Shown one piece after another: positions 55,627 through 64,000 of a stretch of DNA of 64,000 bases. Source of the stretch: Pseudoips prasinana. Its lineage: Eukaryota > Arthropoda > Insecta > Lepidoptera > Nolidae. The position numbers and the translations under genes were made by a program. Numbering within the stretch: position 1 is the first letter of the stretch; the number at the start of each line of letters is the position of its first letter. The DNA is taken from positions 20,868,001 through 20,932,000 of the forward strand of contig OX621254.1 in NCBI GenBank assembly GCA_951640165.1, written 5' to 3'. The notes beneath the pieces were generated by a model, which was given only the letters and a program-made list of their open reading frames with translations, ran no database searches and was not told the origin of the DNA.

Positions 55627-56518
55627 ATGCTCTTGTTAAGAAATAGTACAGTGATAGAGAATTTTTTTTTCTGTACAATTATGTATATCTACAAAGTTTG
55701 TCTTAATCATAGTCTGAACCTAGACACGCTTTTTTTTAACTTTTGGTTTAGAACTTTAAACTTTGAAAATCTGATAAACATCCACTACTGGACACAAGTT
55801 GATATAGTTGCACTGCAGGAGACGTGGCTGCTACCTCACGATGTACGCTATCTCAACGACATTCATTGCGACTTTGCGGCGGTGGGCGTCTCAGCGGTAG
55901 ACACAGCGGATGGAGTGCTGCGGGGGAGGCCCTATGGTGGGGTAGGCGCCCTTCTATGGCGGAAGAGCGCGTTTAGTGTCGTCGAAATTATTAAGTGTAA
56001 TAGTGTGCGCATTTCTGCAATCAAATGTGTGAATCAGTGTCAGCCAATGTAAGTGTTTTCGGTGTATATGCCCACAGACTGTCAGGACAACCTGCATGAA
56101 TTTACTGCGTGTCTCTCGGAAGTAAATGCGGTAATTGATGATTATAATATAGATACTTTCTTCTGTCTTTATTTTGGGTGACTTTAATGCGCATCCGTGG
56201 GAATTGTTTTATAATGAAATGCTTGATTTCTGTGAGGAACAAAGTTGGTTATGTGCCGACGTAGAGTTGTTATCAAGTGATTTAAACACTTATACATACC
56301 TAAGTGAGGCTCATGGAAGTGTAAGGTGGTTAGATCACTGCCTGGTTACGTCAATGGCATTTCAAACAATTGAAAATATCAGGATATTGTATGAAGTGTC
56401 ATGGTCAGACCACTATCCCTTAGAAGTTATGTGTAACCTTAAGAGTTTACCAAATAAAACTGTTTCATACAGCGATACTGGAAATAAAATATTATGGGGC
56501 GTAAAAAATAGGGACTGA
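55627..56518 (+). pseudogene. LINE endonuclease (EEP/APE-type) fragment
   Basis: Frames 55627-56052 and 56174-56518 with one stop and one frameshift between them: VDIVALQETWLLPHDV, YGGVGALLWRKSAF, VYMPTDCQDNLHEF, FGxFNAHPWELFYNEML and SDHYPLEVMCNL. These are the metal- and phosphate-binding motifs of the LINE endonuclease. No reverse transcriptase follows. Confidence 0.78.
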
Positions 56519-56760
56519 CTTTTTCATATTTTTAAATTGCAATAATGAAGTTAACAATTTAAAATGTAAGCTAAGTAAAGAATTTAAATTGAAAGACCTA
56601 GGCCAATTAAGGCAGTGTAGGTATGGATATAAAAATAGAGAAAAATAAAATTTGTGTTAGCCAAGTAAAATTTATTAATAAACTATTGTTTAAATTTGGT
56701 TTAGAGAATTGTAAAGGTATAGAGACACCAATGGAAATAAAATTTAAAGCTTGATTAGTT
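56519..56760 (+). pseudogene. Ty1/copia reverse-transcriptase fragment
   Basis: Translates to LSKEFKLKDLGQL, then VGMDIKIEKNKICVSQVKFI and FGLENCKGIETPME, with small frame breaks near 56620. This is the highly conserved C-terminal part of copia reverse transcriptase (the KDLG...TPM pattern). The frame stops near 56752. The 3' neighbour may be LTR, but I could not define one. Confidence 0.72.
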
Positions 56761-58085
56761 GCTTATTTAGTTATTTTTAAGTTTTTTGGATTGTTGTTTT
56801 TGTTCTTTGTGATATTGCAAGTTTTTAGTTCTTGTGGGAATTTTCATTATTTTGTTAAGTGGTGGTGTTATTGTTTTATGGTAACAAATAATGATAAAAC
56901 TAACAACTAACGCCATCTAGTACTAAGTATGTGTACCCTACTGTATTGAACTAGAAGTATTGGTTATGTTCTATAATAAATGTCAGTCTATCAAAAACTA
57001 CTGCCGTGTTTCATTACATTTAATCAACTGAAATACTTGCTGCTACGGAACCCTTCATGTGCGAGTCCGACTCGCACTTGGCCAATGCGTAAAACAGAAC
57101 GACGACTTAAAATTAATTATAGTGAAAAAATGCGGGTAGATACTTAACTTCACTTTTAAGTCACTGTTTGTTGTGTATTGTTTGCAAGTTTCATCATGCA
57201 AAAGTAGTAGGTTATTTGTAATAGAATAACATATTTGACGTGCTTATTAAAATGAACAAATTGAAAAAAATTGTGCGCAAGAAATTAACGCCCGTAAAGG
57301 TGATATTTGAAAAAGCATTTGATACAGCGAGAACGTCGAACACATTATTACCTTCATTCCATGCTAAAAAGGATTCTTTATGCTAAGCAAGGAACAAGTT
57401 TTTAAATGCGCAAAGGCAGTCAGCCTTTCATACACTCAAAGATGTATCTGTACCTGAAAGCTAAGCTCAAAAAATTTAATAATTCAAGATAGAGAAGATA
57501 AAATATTGGTTTTCGCTTCAAAATTATCTCTGAAAATGATGAATGGTTCAAGTTCTCATTATTATTACAGCGATGGAACATACAAGAGTGTACCGAAACC
57601 TTTCTACCAACTGTATACTCTACATATATTACATTCGGATATGAATACAATATCACTCGTTCCGGTCATATATCGTCGTTGATAGTCCAATTCCGCGTAA
57701 CTAACATTGTTAAATACTGCGTAAGTACACTTACACTGATTTTACAGGAGTGACAAAAAACGAATTTTCTAAAAAACTAATCGACCGATCTTTGAACGAA
57801 CTTGAGTAAAAGATCGATTTGTTTGCTTTCATATTATTTACTAATTAAGAAGTCAGTATTATCAATATTTTAATTACAAAGTCACTTACGCTGTATAGTT
57901 TGAAACTTTTAAGGATTATAGACAGTACTTACGTGAAATTGGAAATAAAAATAAAACATACCACAACCTCAATCAATCATTTATTTAAGTTCAATCACAA
58001 ATGGTATATATTTATAAAAATACAACAAATATCTACCAACAAGTATGAAACATGTTGGAACTAATGAAGAGAGAACATTATTTCT
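56761..58085. other. No recognisable gene
   Basis: AT-rich. The part to about 57010 could be the 3' end of the copia remnant. The rest shows no family signature. Confidence 0.4.
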
Positions 58086-58097
58086 CGTATAAACTTA

Positions 58098-58486
58098 TAA
58101 TAACAATAATAATGTCCTCCTAGCCGAATTTTGGCCAAGGCGGCCAGTCTCAACAGAGATTAGCCATCTGCGCGGGACATATTATAGTGCTCAAGTGTGT
58201 GCGCAAACACAGGAGCACTTTCTATTCCATCACTCTCATGATCCGATGGGACGCCTATGCGACACGACCGGAAAGAGTTCAGGTACAGGACCGACGGCTT
58301 TACGTGCTCTCCGAGGCACGAGGGTATAATACCGCCAACTTCCAGATTTCGGGCTGATGCTGAGATTTTTTTTCTTTTTACAGAAAAGTCCCAAAATCAC
58401 TTTTTGGCCCGACCCGTAATTTGAACCCAGGACTTTGTTCTCTGCGGGTGAACACGCTACTGCTAGACCAACGAGGCAGTCAAATA
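58098..58486 (-). mobile_element. tRNA-derived SINE (lepidopteran type), minus strand
   Basis: On the minus strand it starts gactgcctcgttggtctagc (A-box-like) with a B-box-like ggttcaaatt near 58430, then a long GC-balanced body ending in aattcggctaggaggacatt and an (ATT)n run at 58098. The body resembles a very common moth/butterfly SINE. The 97-codon antisense frame across it is not a gene. Confidence 0.75.
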
Positions 58487-59177
58487 GTCGTATAAACTTA
58501 CTCAGCTTATAAATGCTGTTTAAATGCAATTATTAACATTATTTTCAAATAAAAATCATACATAACTATTGAACAAAATTCTTTTAGGAACTAAGAATTA
58601 GCTGATACCATTATTAATTAGGAACAAATCAAACAGTCTCAAAATTATAACTTTTAAAATATCTAGAAGCAATCTTTTCATCAATCTCCTATAATAACGA
58701 TCTATATTTTTAACAAATTCACTTAGAAATTAAGTATCTATTAAAAAGGTTAACTTACAATCATGACCAAGAAAAATAAAGATTGATTAAATCACACAAG
58801 ATTGCTTAAATCACAAAATACTGCTTAAATCACAAGTATAACGGAGTAAAACACATCGGTATAAGTTATAGATTGTTTATTGGTTGGGACCACGAAAACA
58901 CAGATTACACGTTATGAAGCGTATCAATAAAATTACAACCATTGCACTATAGACACGTAACATTATTCGACATCGACTCAACTGACACAGTAAAGCAAAC
59001 ATAATGTACTGTCCGGCGGGTGCGACGCGGCGCGGCGTCCTCCCGTCCCGGCCCCTGCTTTCCTCTCAGGGCTTGCGTCGAAACAGTATATAATATGGAG
59101 GTGCGCGTTATACAAGCTATTTCTTTTTAAATGGTAAATTATCGTAAAATGCATGCCAATCACGGGGTATGACTTTT
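58487..59177. other. No confident feature; GC-rich patch near 59010-59060
   Basis: AT-rich except for a short patch rich in CGGC/GCGG. The open frame at 58978-59190 is not recognisable. Confidence 0.4.
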
Positions 59178-60329
59178 TCAGTTGTTGCAAGTGTTCATAT
59201 TTTGTTTCCTGAATAGGTTGTTGCGATGAATAAAGAGGAGGAATGGAAGATAGAGGTGAAGAAATATTTTTAGGCCTCCGAGGAAATGATTTTTGTATTC
59301 GATTGTTCCATTAGGATTATACTTCAACACGCGGAGATCAACAACACAGCCATCACTAACCCCTCGTCCTGGTCGTATCGAGTCGTATATTTGGAACTTC
59401 TTAGCGCTGTAATCTTTGAAGAACGTGTGGTCTGGTTGGATAACAGTGTAAGGAAATGGTCTTCTCCTAGCTTCTTTTGTTATGGATGCATATTGTGACG
59501 GCAAAAAAATCTCGACGTTTTTTTAATTTCCTTTTAATTACAGAATAAGTCCACTTCCATCTGTGTGTGGCCTTTTTCTAAATATTTTTGGGTTATGGTC
59601 ACGTTCTTTTCCATTGCTAAAAGGAGGAGTGTTTTTGATAGTAGACTATTCCTATTTTGCGCTGTGCATCCATCACTCCAAATGATAATGTCTTTCGGAT
59701 CTTTCTCTAACAATGTTTCAATATAATCAGCGTAAAAAGATGCATACGTGGCTGCTTTTAGATCACACGCTGTCTCGTCAAACCAATTACAATCGACATG
59801 GTCTGTCCCAAGGTCATAAACTGTAAAGTTGTGTACTGCTAACTTTGTTTTAAAATATAGCGCACTAGCGTTTAAAGAAGGGTATAACTTCACCGCCTGC
59901 AAGTCAGCAGTAATAGCGTGGATTAATTTCAGTTTTGCCTTCTCTTTATCTCTATTCTTTTCTTCTCGTGCTAAATTTTTTGCTTCGACATGCTGTTGAT
60001 ATGCTCCTTCTTCTACATTACCAACCTTGTAGGAGGATCAGAAATCACAAGCGTCTTTTTTGGTTTGTATAGCCCTATATTCTCTTCTTCAAAGACATCA
60101 TTAAAGAGCTTTCGGGATGCAGCCGGCACGGAGTTTGTTGCTGTAAAATACTGTACGTACATTCTGTAGAGCTCAGATTTCGATTGAATGATAGGTTCAA
60201 GATATTGTTTTGTGCTAGATTTACGACAGTAGTGTGATGGTAATTTAGGTAAATTATTCAGGTAACTTTTTACGGACAGTCTTTTAGTCTCAAGGCTAAG
60301 CGAAACATTTGAAACTTCGTTATCAAGCC

Positions 60330-60423
60330 GTCTTTGATTTCTATCTCCTAGCCAATAACGGACAGTCCATTCCTATCAAGGAATGGACTGTTCGTTATTG
60401 GCTAGGAGATAGAAATCAAAGAC
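60330..60423. repeat. Perfect-type hairpin 1 (44-bp arms, 6-nt loop)
   Basis: Arms 60330-60373 and 60380-60423 pair with a single mismatch (a G-T change in the middle). Loop tatcaa. Lies in the transposase gene above. Confidence 0.95.
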
Positions 60424-60428
60424 AAGTT

Positions 60429-60522
60429 GTAAAAAAAAGAGTGTGTCTCAAACCATTTCTCTCTACACTAGGCTGATGCCTAGTGTAGAGAGAAATGGTT
60501 TGAGACACACTCTTTTTTTTAC
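60429..60522. repeat. Perfect hairpin 2 (45-bp arms, 4-nt loop)
   Basis: Arms 60429-60473 and 60478-60522 are exact reverse complements. Loop tgat. Only aagtt separates it from hairpin 1. Confidence 0.95.
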
Positions 60523-60774
60523 GCCATGTACATGCAGATGATACTCCTTACTATAGAGCCGCCGAGATGTACCTGCCGTCATTTTTCTCTGAGTTGTCTT
60601 TGTGTCTATCATAAAACATACAAATACTTTTTTCTCTTTCCATGACCTAGACCAAAAAGTTTTAAATATATCTTGTCTCTCTTCCTGACTGATTTGTGCG
60701 CAAAATAGAGTTTTACTACGCAGACAGAATGGTGAATTACATTTTGGACCTAAAGTCCTTTTAGGTTTTTGTAA

Positions 60775-60884
60775 TGTAGGTATATCGATATGCGCGATAC
60801 AACGATCGCGTCAGTCAGTCGCAATATACGTACCGTGCAGAATTGACGTTGTTTCACTATCACCCGCAAGTTCCCTATAGTTCA
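60775..60884 (+). repeat. Candidate 5' LTR of the Ty3/gypsy element (about 110 bp)
   Basis: Runs from tgtaggtatatcg (60775) to ccctatagttca (60884), with TG...CA ends, directly before the primer-binding-site-like tggcgacgag at 60886-60895. The left flank is interrupted transposase sequence. An LTR this short is unusual, and the 3' LTR is outside the window, so the exact start is uncertain. Confidence 0.5.
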
Positions 60885-60964
60885 GTGGCGACGAGTTAAA
60901 TCGGATAATTAATGCGTGATAATATCTACTCGTATTTAATTAGATATTTTACCAAGAGTGCGCG

Positions 60965-63900
60965 ATGAAGATTGGTAAAATTGGGGAATTTGACATCAAC
61001 AAGGACAATTGGCAGCTATATATTGAGCGGTTGGAACAGTATTTCTTAGTAAATGAAATACAAAGTGAATTATATGTGCCGACCCTAATTACACTCATGG
61101 GTGCGGAAAGTTATGAGCTACTGGTTACGCTTTGTACGCCGGACAAACCGAAAACAAAAACCTACCAGGAACTTGTTGATGTAATGACTAAGCATCTACA
61201 GCCCAAGCCCAGTGAACTCGCTGAGAGATATAAGTTTAGAAACAGAACGCAGCACAGCGGCGAGACTATTACAGAGTACATGGCGATTTTAAAAAAAATG
61301 TCGAAGTCATGCGAATTCGGTAGTTGGCTGCAGGAAAGTTTAAGAGATCAGTTGGTGTGCGGGATTCATAGTGACGCAATCCGTCAACGGTTGTTTGCCG
61401 AACCCGAGTTGGATTTTGCAAGGGCATATAAATTGGCGGTTAACTTGGAGTCAGCGGAAAAAGATGCGGCTAGTGTTTTGCAAGGGCAAGGAAGGTCGAG
61501 CGGTGTTACACCGTTAGCGGATTGCCAGGCGATCGAGCGGATAAAATGGGGCGCGGCATCATCGGCAGCGAGCGAGAGGGGAGAGGCGCGAGACGTGAGC
61601 GGGACGACGCAGGGGTTCGGACCGCGGAGCGTGCGCGACAACTGCCAGCGCCAGCGTGCAAGAGCTCCACCAGGGGTGCCGATGCTCAAGCGTCGATCGG
61701 CAGCAGCGCAGCCTGCGACCTCGCGCCAGTCACAATGCCGAGCGTGCGGCGGGGGCCATTCAGTGTCTACGTGTAGATTTGCACGTTATGTGTGCCGCGT
61801 TTGCAACAAATCAGGGCATCTTAAGCGAATGTGTCCGAACTTGACAAGTCAGTACTGTATGGATGCCGCTGTGGGCGAGAGCAACATGACGGGAAGTGAA
61901 AGTGATTACAGCGAAGAGGTAATAGACATTAATTTTAATTTATTGAACTTTAGTCAGTGTAACCCTTTCATGATTACTTTAAAAATACACGGTAGGGACT
62001 TAAGTATGGAATGTGATACCGGCAGTGCAGTATCGTGCGTTAGTTACGAAATGTATCAAAAATTATTTAATAGTTTACCGATGAGTAAAAGTAACATTGT
62101 TCTACGTTATTATACGGGTGAGTTAGTGCGACCTGTCGGCGTCATAATGCCGCGAGTTTTATATCGAGATAAGAGTAAGATCTTAGGATTATATGTAATT
62201 AAAGGTGGAAAAACAGCCTTGCTTGGTCGGCAATGGATATTAGAATTAGGTATTCAATTACCGATATCGGGAGTATCAGCCGATGTAAATAATTTATCAG
62301 GCGAGGCATTCAATTTAGATAAATTCAGTTCCAGATATTGTAATGTGTTTGCGGAGGGTCTGGGACGGTTCACCGGGCCGCCGGTCAGCATTCACGTGCG
62401 GGAGGGGGCGCTGGCGTACGCGCTGCGCGGTAAAGTGGAGCGGGCCCTGCAGCAGTATGTGCAGGATGGCATTCTCACCCCCATCGAGCGTTCCGACTGG
62501 GCTACGCCGATTGTACCGGTACTCAAAAAGGATGGTAACATTAGAATTTGTGCAGACTATAAATTAACATTAAATAAAGTTTTGGAAATTGACCGCTATC
62601 CGCTTCCACGAGTAGAGGACTTGTTAGTCCGCCTACATGGAGGGAAAATGTTCAGTAAAATTGATTTATCCCAGGCGTATGCTCAATTTTCATTAGACGA
62701 TTCCAAGAAGTATACCGTAATTAACACGCATAAGGGATTATTTGTTTACAATAGGCTTGTGTATGGCTTGGCATCAAGTGTAGGAATTTTTCAGCGGCGG
62801 TTAGAGGAGTTGTTCGCAGACTTACCGCGTGTGGGGGTATTTTTGGATGACGTCATCATAACGGGGTCTTCGTATAATGATCACTTAGAGAACTTACATA
62901 AAGTCTTTCAGCGTTTAAATAAATACGGGCTTAGAGTAAAAAAAGAAAAGTGCGTATTTTTTGCGAAATCTATTACTTATCTCGGGTACATCATCAGCGA
63001 GGATGGAGTTCATACTTGTCCCGAAAAAGTAAAAGCGATTCTGGAGACACCTGCCCCCACCAATGTAACAGAATTGAAATCATTTATAGGCATGATTATG
63101 TATTACTCAAAGTTTATTAAAGATTTGAGTACGTTGCTCGCACCTTTATACGGCCTGTTGAAAGCGGGGTCTAAATATAATTGGACCAGTCATTGTCATC
63201 GGGCATTTGGGCAGGTAAAGAGGGTGTTGGCGAGTAGTGAAGTATTGATGCACTACTCGCCTGACCTACCGCTGTTGTTGACATCAGATGCTAGCAGCGT
63301 CGGCGTGAGCGCGGTACTGTCGCAACTGACGGCGGCTGGTGAGCGGCCCGTTGCTTATGCGTCGCGCTCACTGACATCGGCTGAGCGTAACTACTCGCAG
63401 ATTGATAAGGAGGCGTTAGCCATTATTTACGGAATACGTAAATATCACCAATATTTGTACGGTAGGAAGTTTATATTGAGAACCGATCATAAACCTCTGA
63501 CGTACATATTTGGCGACAAAGTCGGTATACCAGTCATGTCTGCTTCTCGGTTACAACGTTGGGCTGTATTATTATCCGGTTACAGTTATGATATCGAGTA
63601 TGTGTCGTCGAAAAATAATTGCGCCGATGCCTTATCGCGCTTACCGGCTAGGATTACGAGCGACAGGGCCGGGGACGAAGTGACATACGTAAATTTTGTT
63701 GAGAATTTTTTACCGATTACGAACTCTGACGTCAGTAAAGCCACTTCTAGTGATGTTACGCTTAGTAGGATTAAAGTTTGTATAGAATCGGGATGGCCAC
63801 ATTTTTATAACGATATAGGACTTAAACCGTTTTTCACTAGGAGAAACGAATTATACATCGAGGGCGGTTGTATAATGTGGGGTTACAGGATGGTTATTCC

Positions 63901-64000
63901 AGAATCATTGAGGCGAGCAGTTCTAAAACAGTTGCACTGTAGCCATATGGGCATGGTAAAGATGAAAGGCTGGGCTAGGAGCTACGTATGGTGGCCGCGA
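60965..64000 (+). CDS. Ty3/gypsy Gag-Pol polyprotein, intact, runs off the window
   Basis: A single frame of 1,012 codons, open to the last base, from ATG at 60965. Gag-like N-terminus (KDNWQLYIERLEQYF), two zinc knuckles near residues 258-290 (CRACGGGHSVSTC; CRVCNKSGHLKRMC), aspartic protease at about 348 (ECDTGSAVSCVSY), reverse transcriptase (KIDLSQAYAQFSL near 563; FLDDVIITG near 626, where YLDD is usual), RNase H (SDASSVGVSAVLSQ near 774; TDHKPLTYIF near 839) and the integrase zinc domain at about 990 (HCSHMGMVKMKGW). Gag and Pol share one frame, so no programmed frameshift is needed here. No stop is found. The element interrupts the older transposase at about 60775. Confidence 0.93.
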   Translation, partial: MKIGKIGEFDINKDNWQLYIERLEQYFLVNEIQSELYVPTLITLMGAESYELLVTLCTPDKPKTKTYQELVDVMTKHLQPKPSELAERYKFRNRTQHSGETITEYMAILKKMSKSCEFGSWLQESLRDQLVCGIHSDAIRQRLFAEPELDFARAYKLAVNLESAEKDAASVLQGQGRSSGVTPLADCQAIERIKWGAASSAASERGEARDVSGTTQGFGPRSVRDNCQRQRARAPPGVPMLKRRSAAAQPATSRQSQCRACGGGHSVSTCRFARYVCRVCNKSGHLKRMCPNLTSQYCMDAAVGESNMTGSESDYSEEVIDINFNLLNFSQCNPFMITLKIHGRDLSMECDTGSAVSCVSYEMYQKLFNSLPMSKSNIVLRYYTGELVRPVGVIMPRVLYRDKSKILGLYVIKGGKTALLGRQWILELGIQLPISGVSADVNNLSGEAFNLDKFSSRYCNVFAEGLGRFTGPPVSIHVREGALAYALRGKVERALQQYVQDGILTPIERSDWATPIVPVLKKDGNIRICADYKLTLNKVLEIDRYPLPRVEDLLVRLHGGKMFSKIDLSQAYAQFSLDDSKKYTVINTHKGLFVYNRLVYGLASSVGIFQRRLEELFADLPRVGVFLDDVIITGSSYNDHLENLHKVFQRLNKYGLRVKKEKCVFFAKSITYLGYIISEDGVHTCPEKVKAILETPAPTNVTELKSFIGMIMYYSKFIKDLSTLLAPLYGLLKAGSKYNWTSHCHRAFGQVKRVLASSEVLMHYSPDLPLLLTSDASSVGVSAVLSQLTAAGERPVAYASRSLTSAERNYSQIDKEALAIIYGIRKYHQYLYGRKFILRTDHKPLTYIFGDKVGIPVMSASRLQRWAVLLSGYSYDIEYVSSKNNCADALSRLPARITSDRAGDEVTYVNFVENFLPITNSDVSKATSSDVTLSRIKVCIESGWPHFYNDIGLKPFFTRRNELYIEGGCIMWGYRMVIPESLRRAVLKQLHCSHMGMVKMKGWARSYVWWPR

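Larger units (their letters stand above)
59178..60774 (-). pseudogene. Decayed insect DNA-transposon protein with DDE-like core
   Basis: Order along the minus strand: a CxxC/Cys-containing N-terminal region (60774-60540: KTFWSRSWKEKKVF, then MTAGTSRRLYSKEYHLH), KKRVCLKPFLSTLG, a rearranged hairpin block, WTVRYWLGDRNQRRLDNEVS, a linker (60300-59950), then 59534-59902 (AVKLYPSLNASALYFKTKLA, IIIWSDGCTAQNRN and YLEKGHTQMEVD) and 59178-59504 (PFPYTVIQPDHTFFKDY). This is a widespread arthropod transposon-protein family whose superfamily name I do not know with certainty. Several stops, and the 5' end is cut by the gypsy element. Confidence 0.62.

Noticed and set aside
61384..61776. Frames on both strands within the gypsy Gag (61384-61689 minus, 61522-61776 plus)
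   Set aside because: Shadows of the intact Gag-Pol frame in a locally GC-rich stretch.
1..64000. CRISPR array, rRNA genes, bacterial operons or promoters
   Set aside because: None seen. Introns, LINE/SINE tails and element types show eukaryotic DNA.

Overview
The window is eukaryotic, almost certainly insect and most likely lepidopteran. I infer this from spliceosomal introns inside transposase genes, BEL/Pao, copia and Ty3/gypsy retroelements, tRNA-derived SINEs ending in ATT runs, and an RTE-type LINE 3' end (the 'gtccagcagtggacgtctt' block) that is common in moths and butterflies. I found no convincing host gene. Nearly everything recognisable is a transposable element or a fragment of one, often nested inside another.

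Layout. 1-3.6 kb: the 5' two thirds of a BEL/Pao element on the minus strand, with one nonsense codon. 4.1-16.7 kb: three copies of a chimeric unit (RTE LINE 3' end plus Merlin/ISXO2-like transposon). The middle copy is split by a 6.66-kb element with 295-bp terminal inverted repeats (TIRs) and a 9-bp target duplication. That element encodes a decayed transposase ending in a ubiquitin-protease-like domain, and it carries its own nested LINE. A piggyBac remnant and a MADF fragment lie at 4.7-5.9 kb. 17.5-19.2 kb: an inverted-repeat element with a MITE inside. 21.3-23.1 kb: a decayed DDE transposase with a SWIM-like zinc motif. 24.3-26.6 kb: PIF/Harbinger remnants. 28.3-30.6 kb: a CR1/Daphne-like LINE.

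30.6-46.4 kb is a giant palindrome. Two 7,255-bp arms, nearly identical and with no net length difference, are centred at 38506 around a 1,285-bp spacer. Each arm holds pieces of several PIF/Harbinger elements, one of them interrupted by a gene for a viral-type class I envelope glycoprotein. The right arm is continuous with its surroundings and looks ancestral. The left arm stops abruptly at LINE sequence at both ends and looks like the inverted duplicate. The Harbinger cluster continues to 50.8 kb. A separate, largely intact Harbinger with a TAA target duplication sits at 52.8-55.6 kb. LINE endonuclease and copia scraps, a SINE, another decayed transposase carrying two tandem 44-45 bp hairpins, and an intact Ty3/gypsy gag-pol running off the right edge fill the rest.

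How the genes work together: each Harbinger encodes a two-exon transposase on one strand and a MADF-domain accessory gene on the other. The genes interlock, so the 3' exon of each lies inside the intron of its partner. The transposase supplies DDE catalysis; the MADF protein is probably the DNA-binding partner. The same layout recurs in at least four copies.
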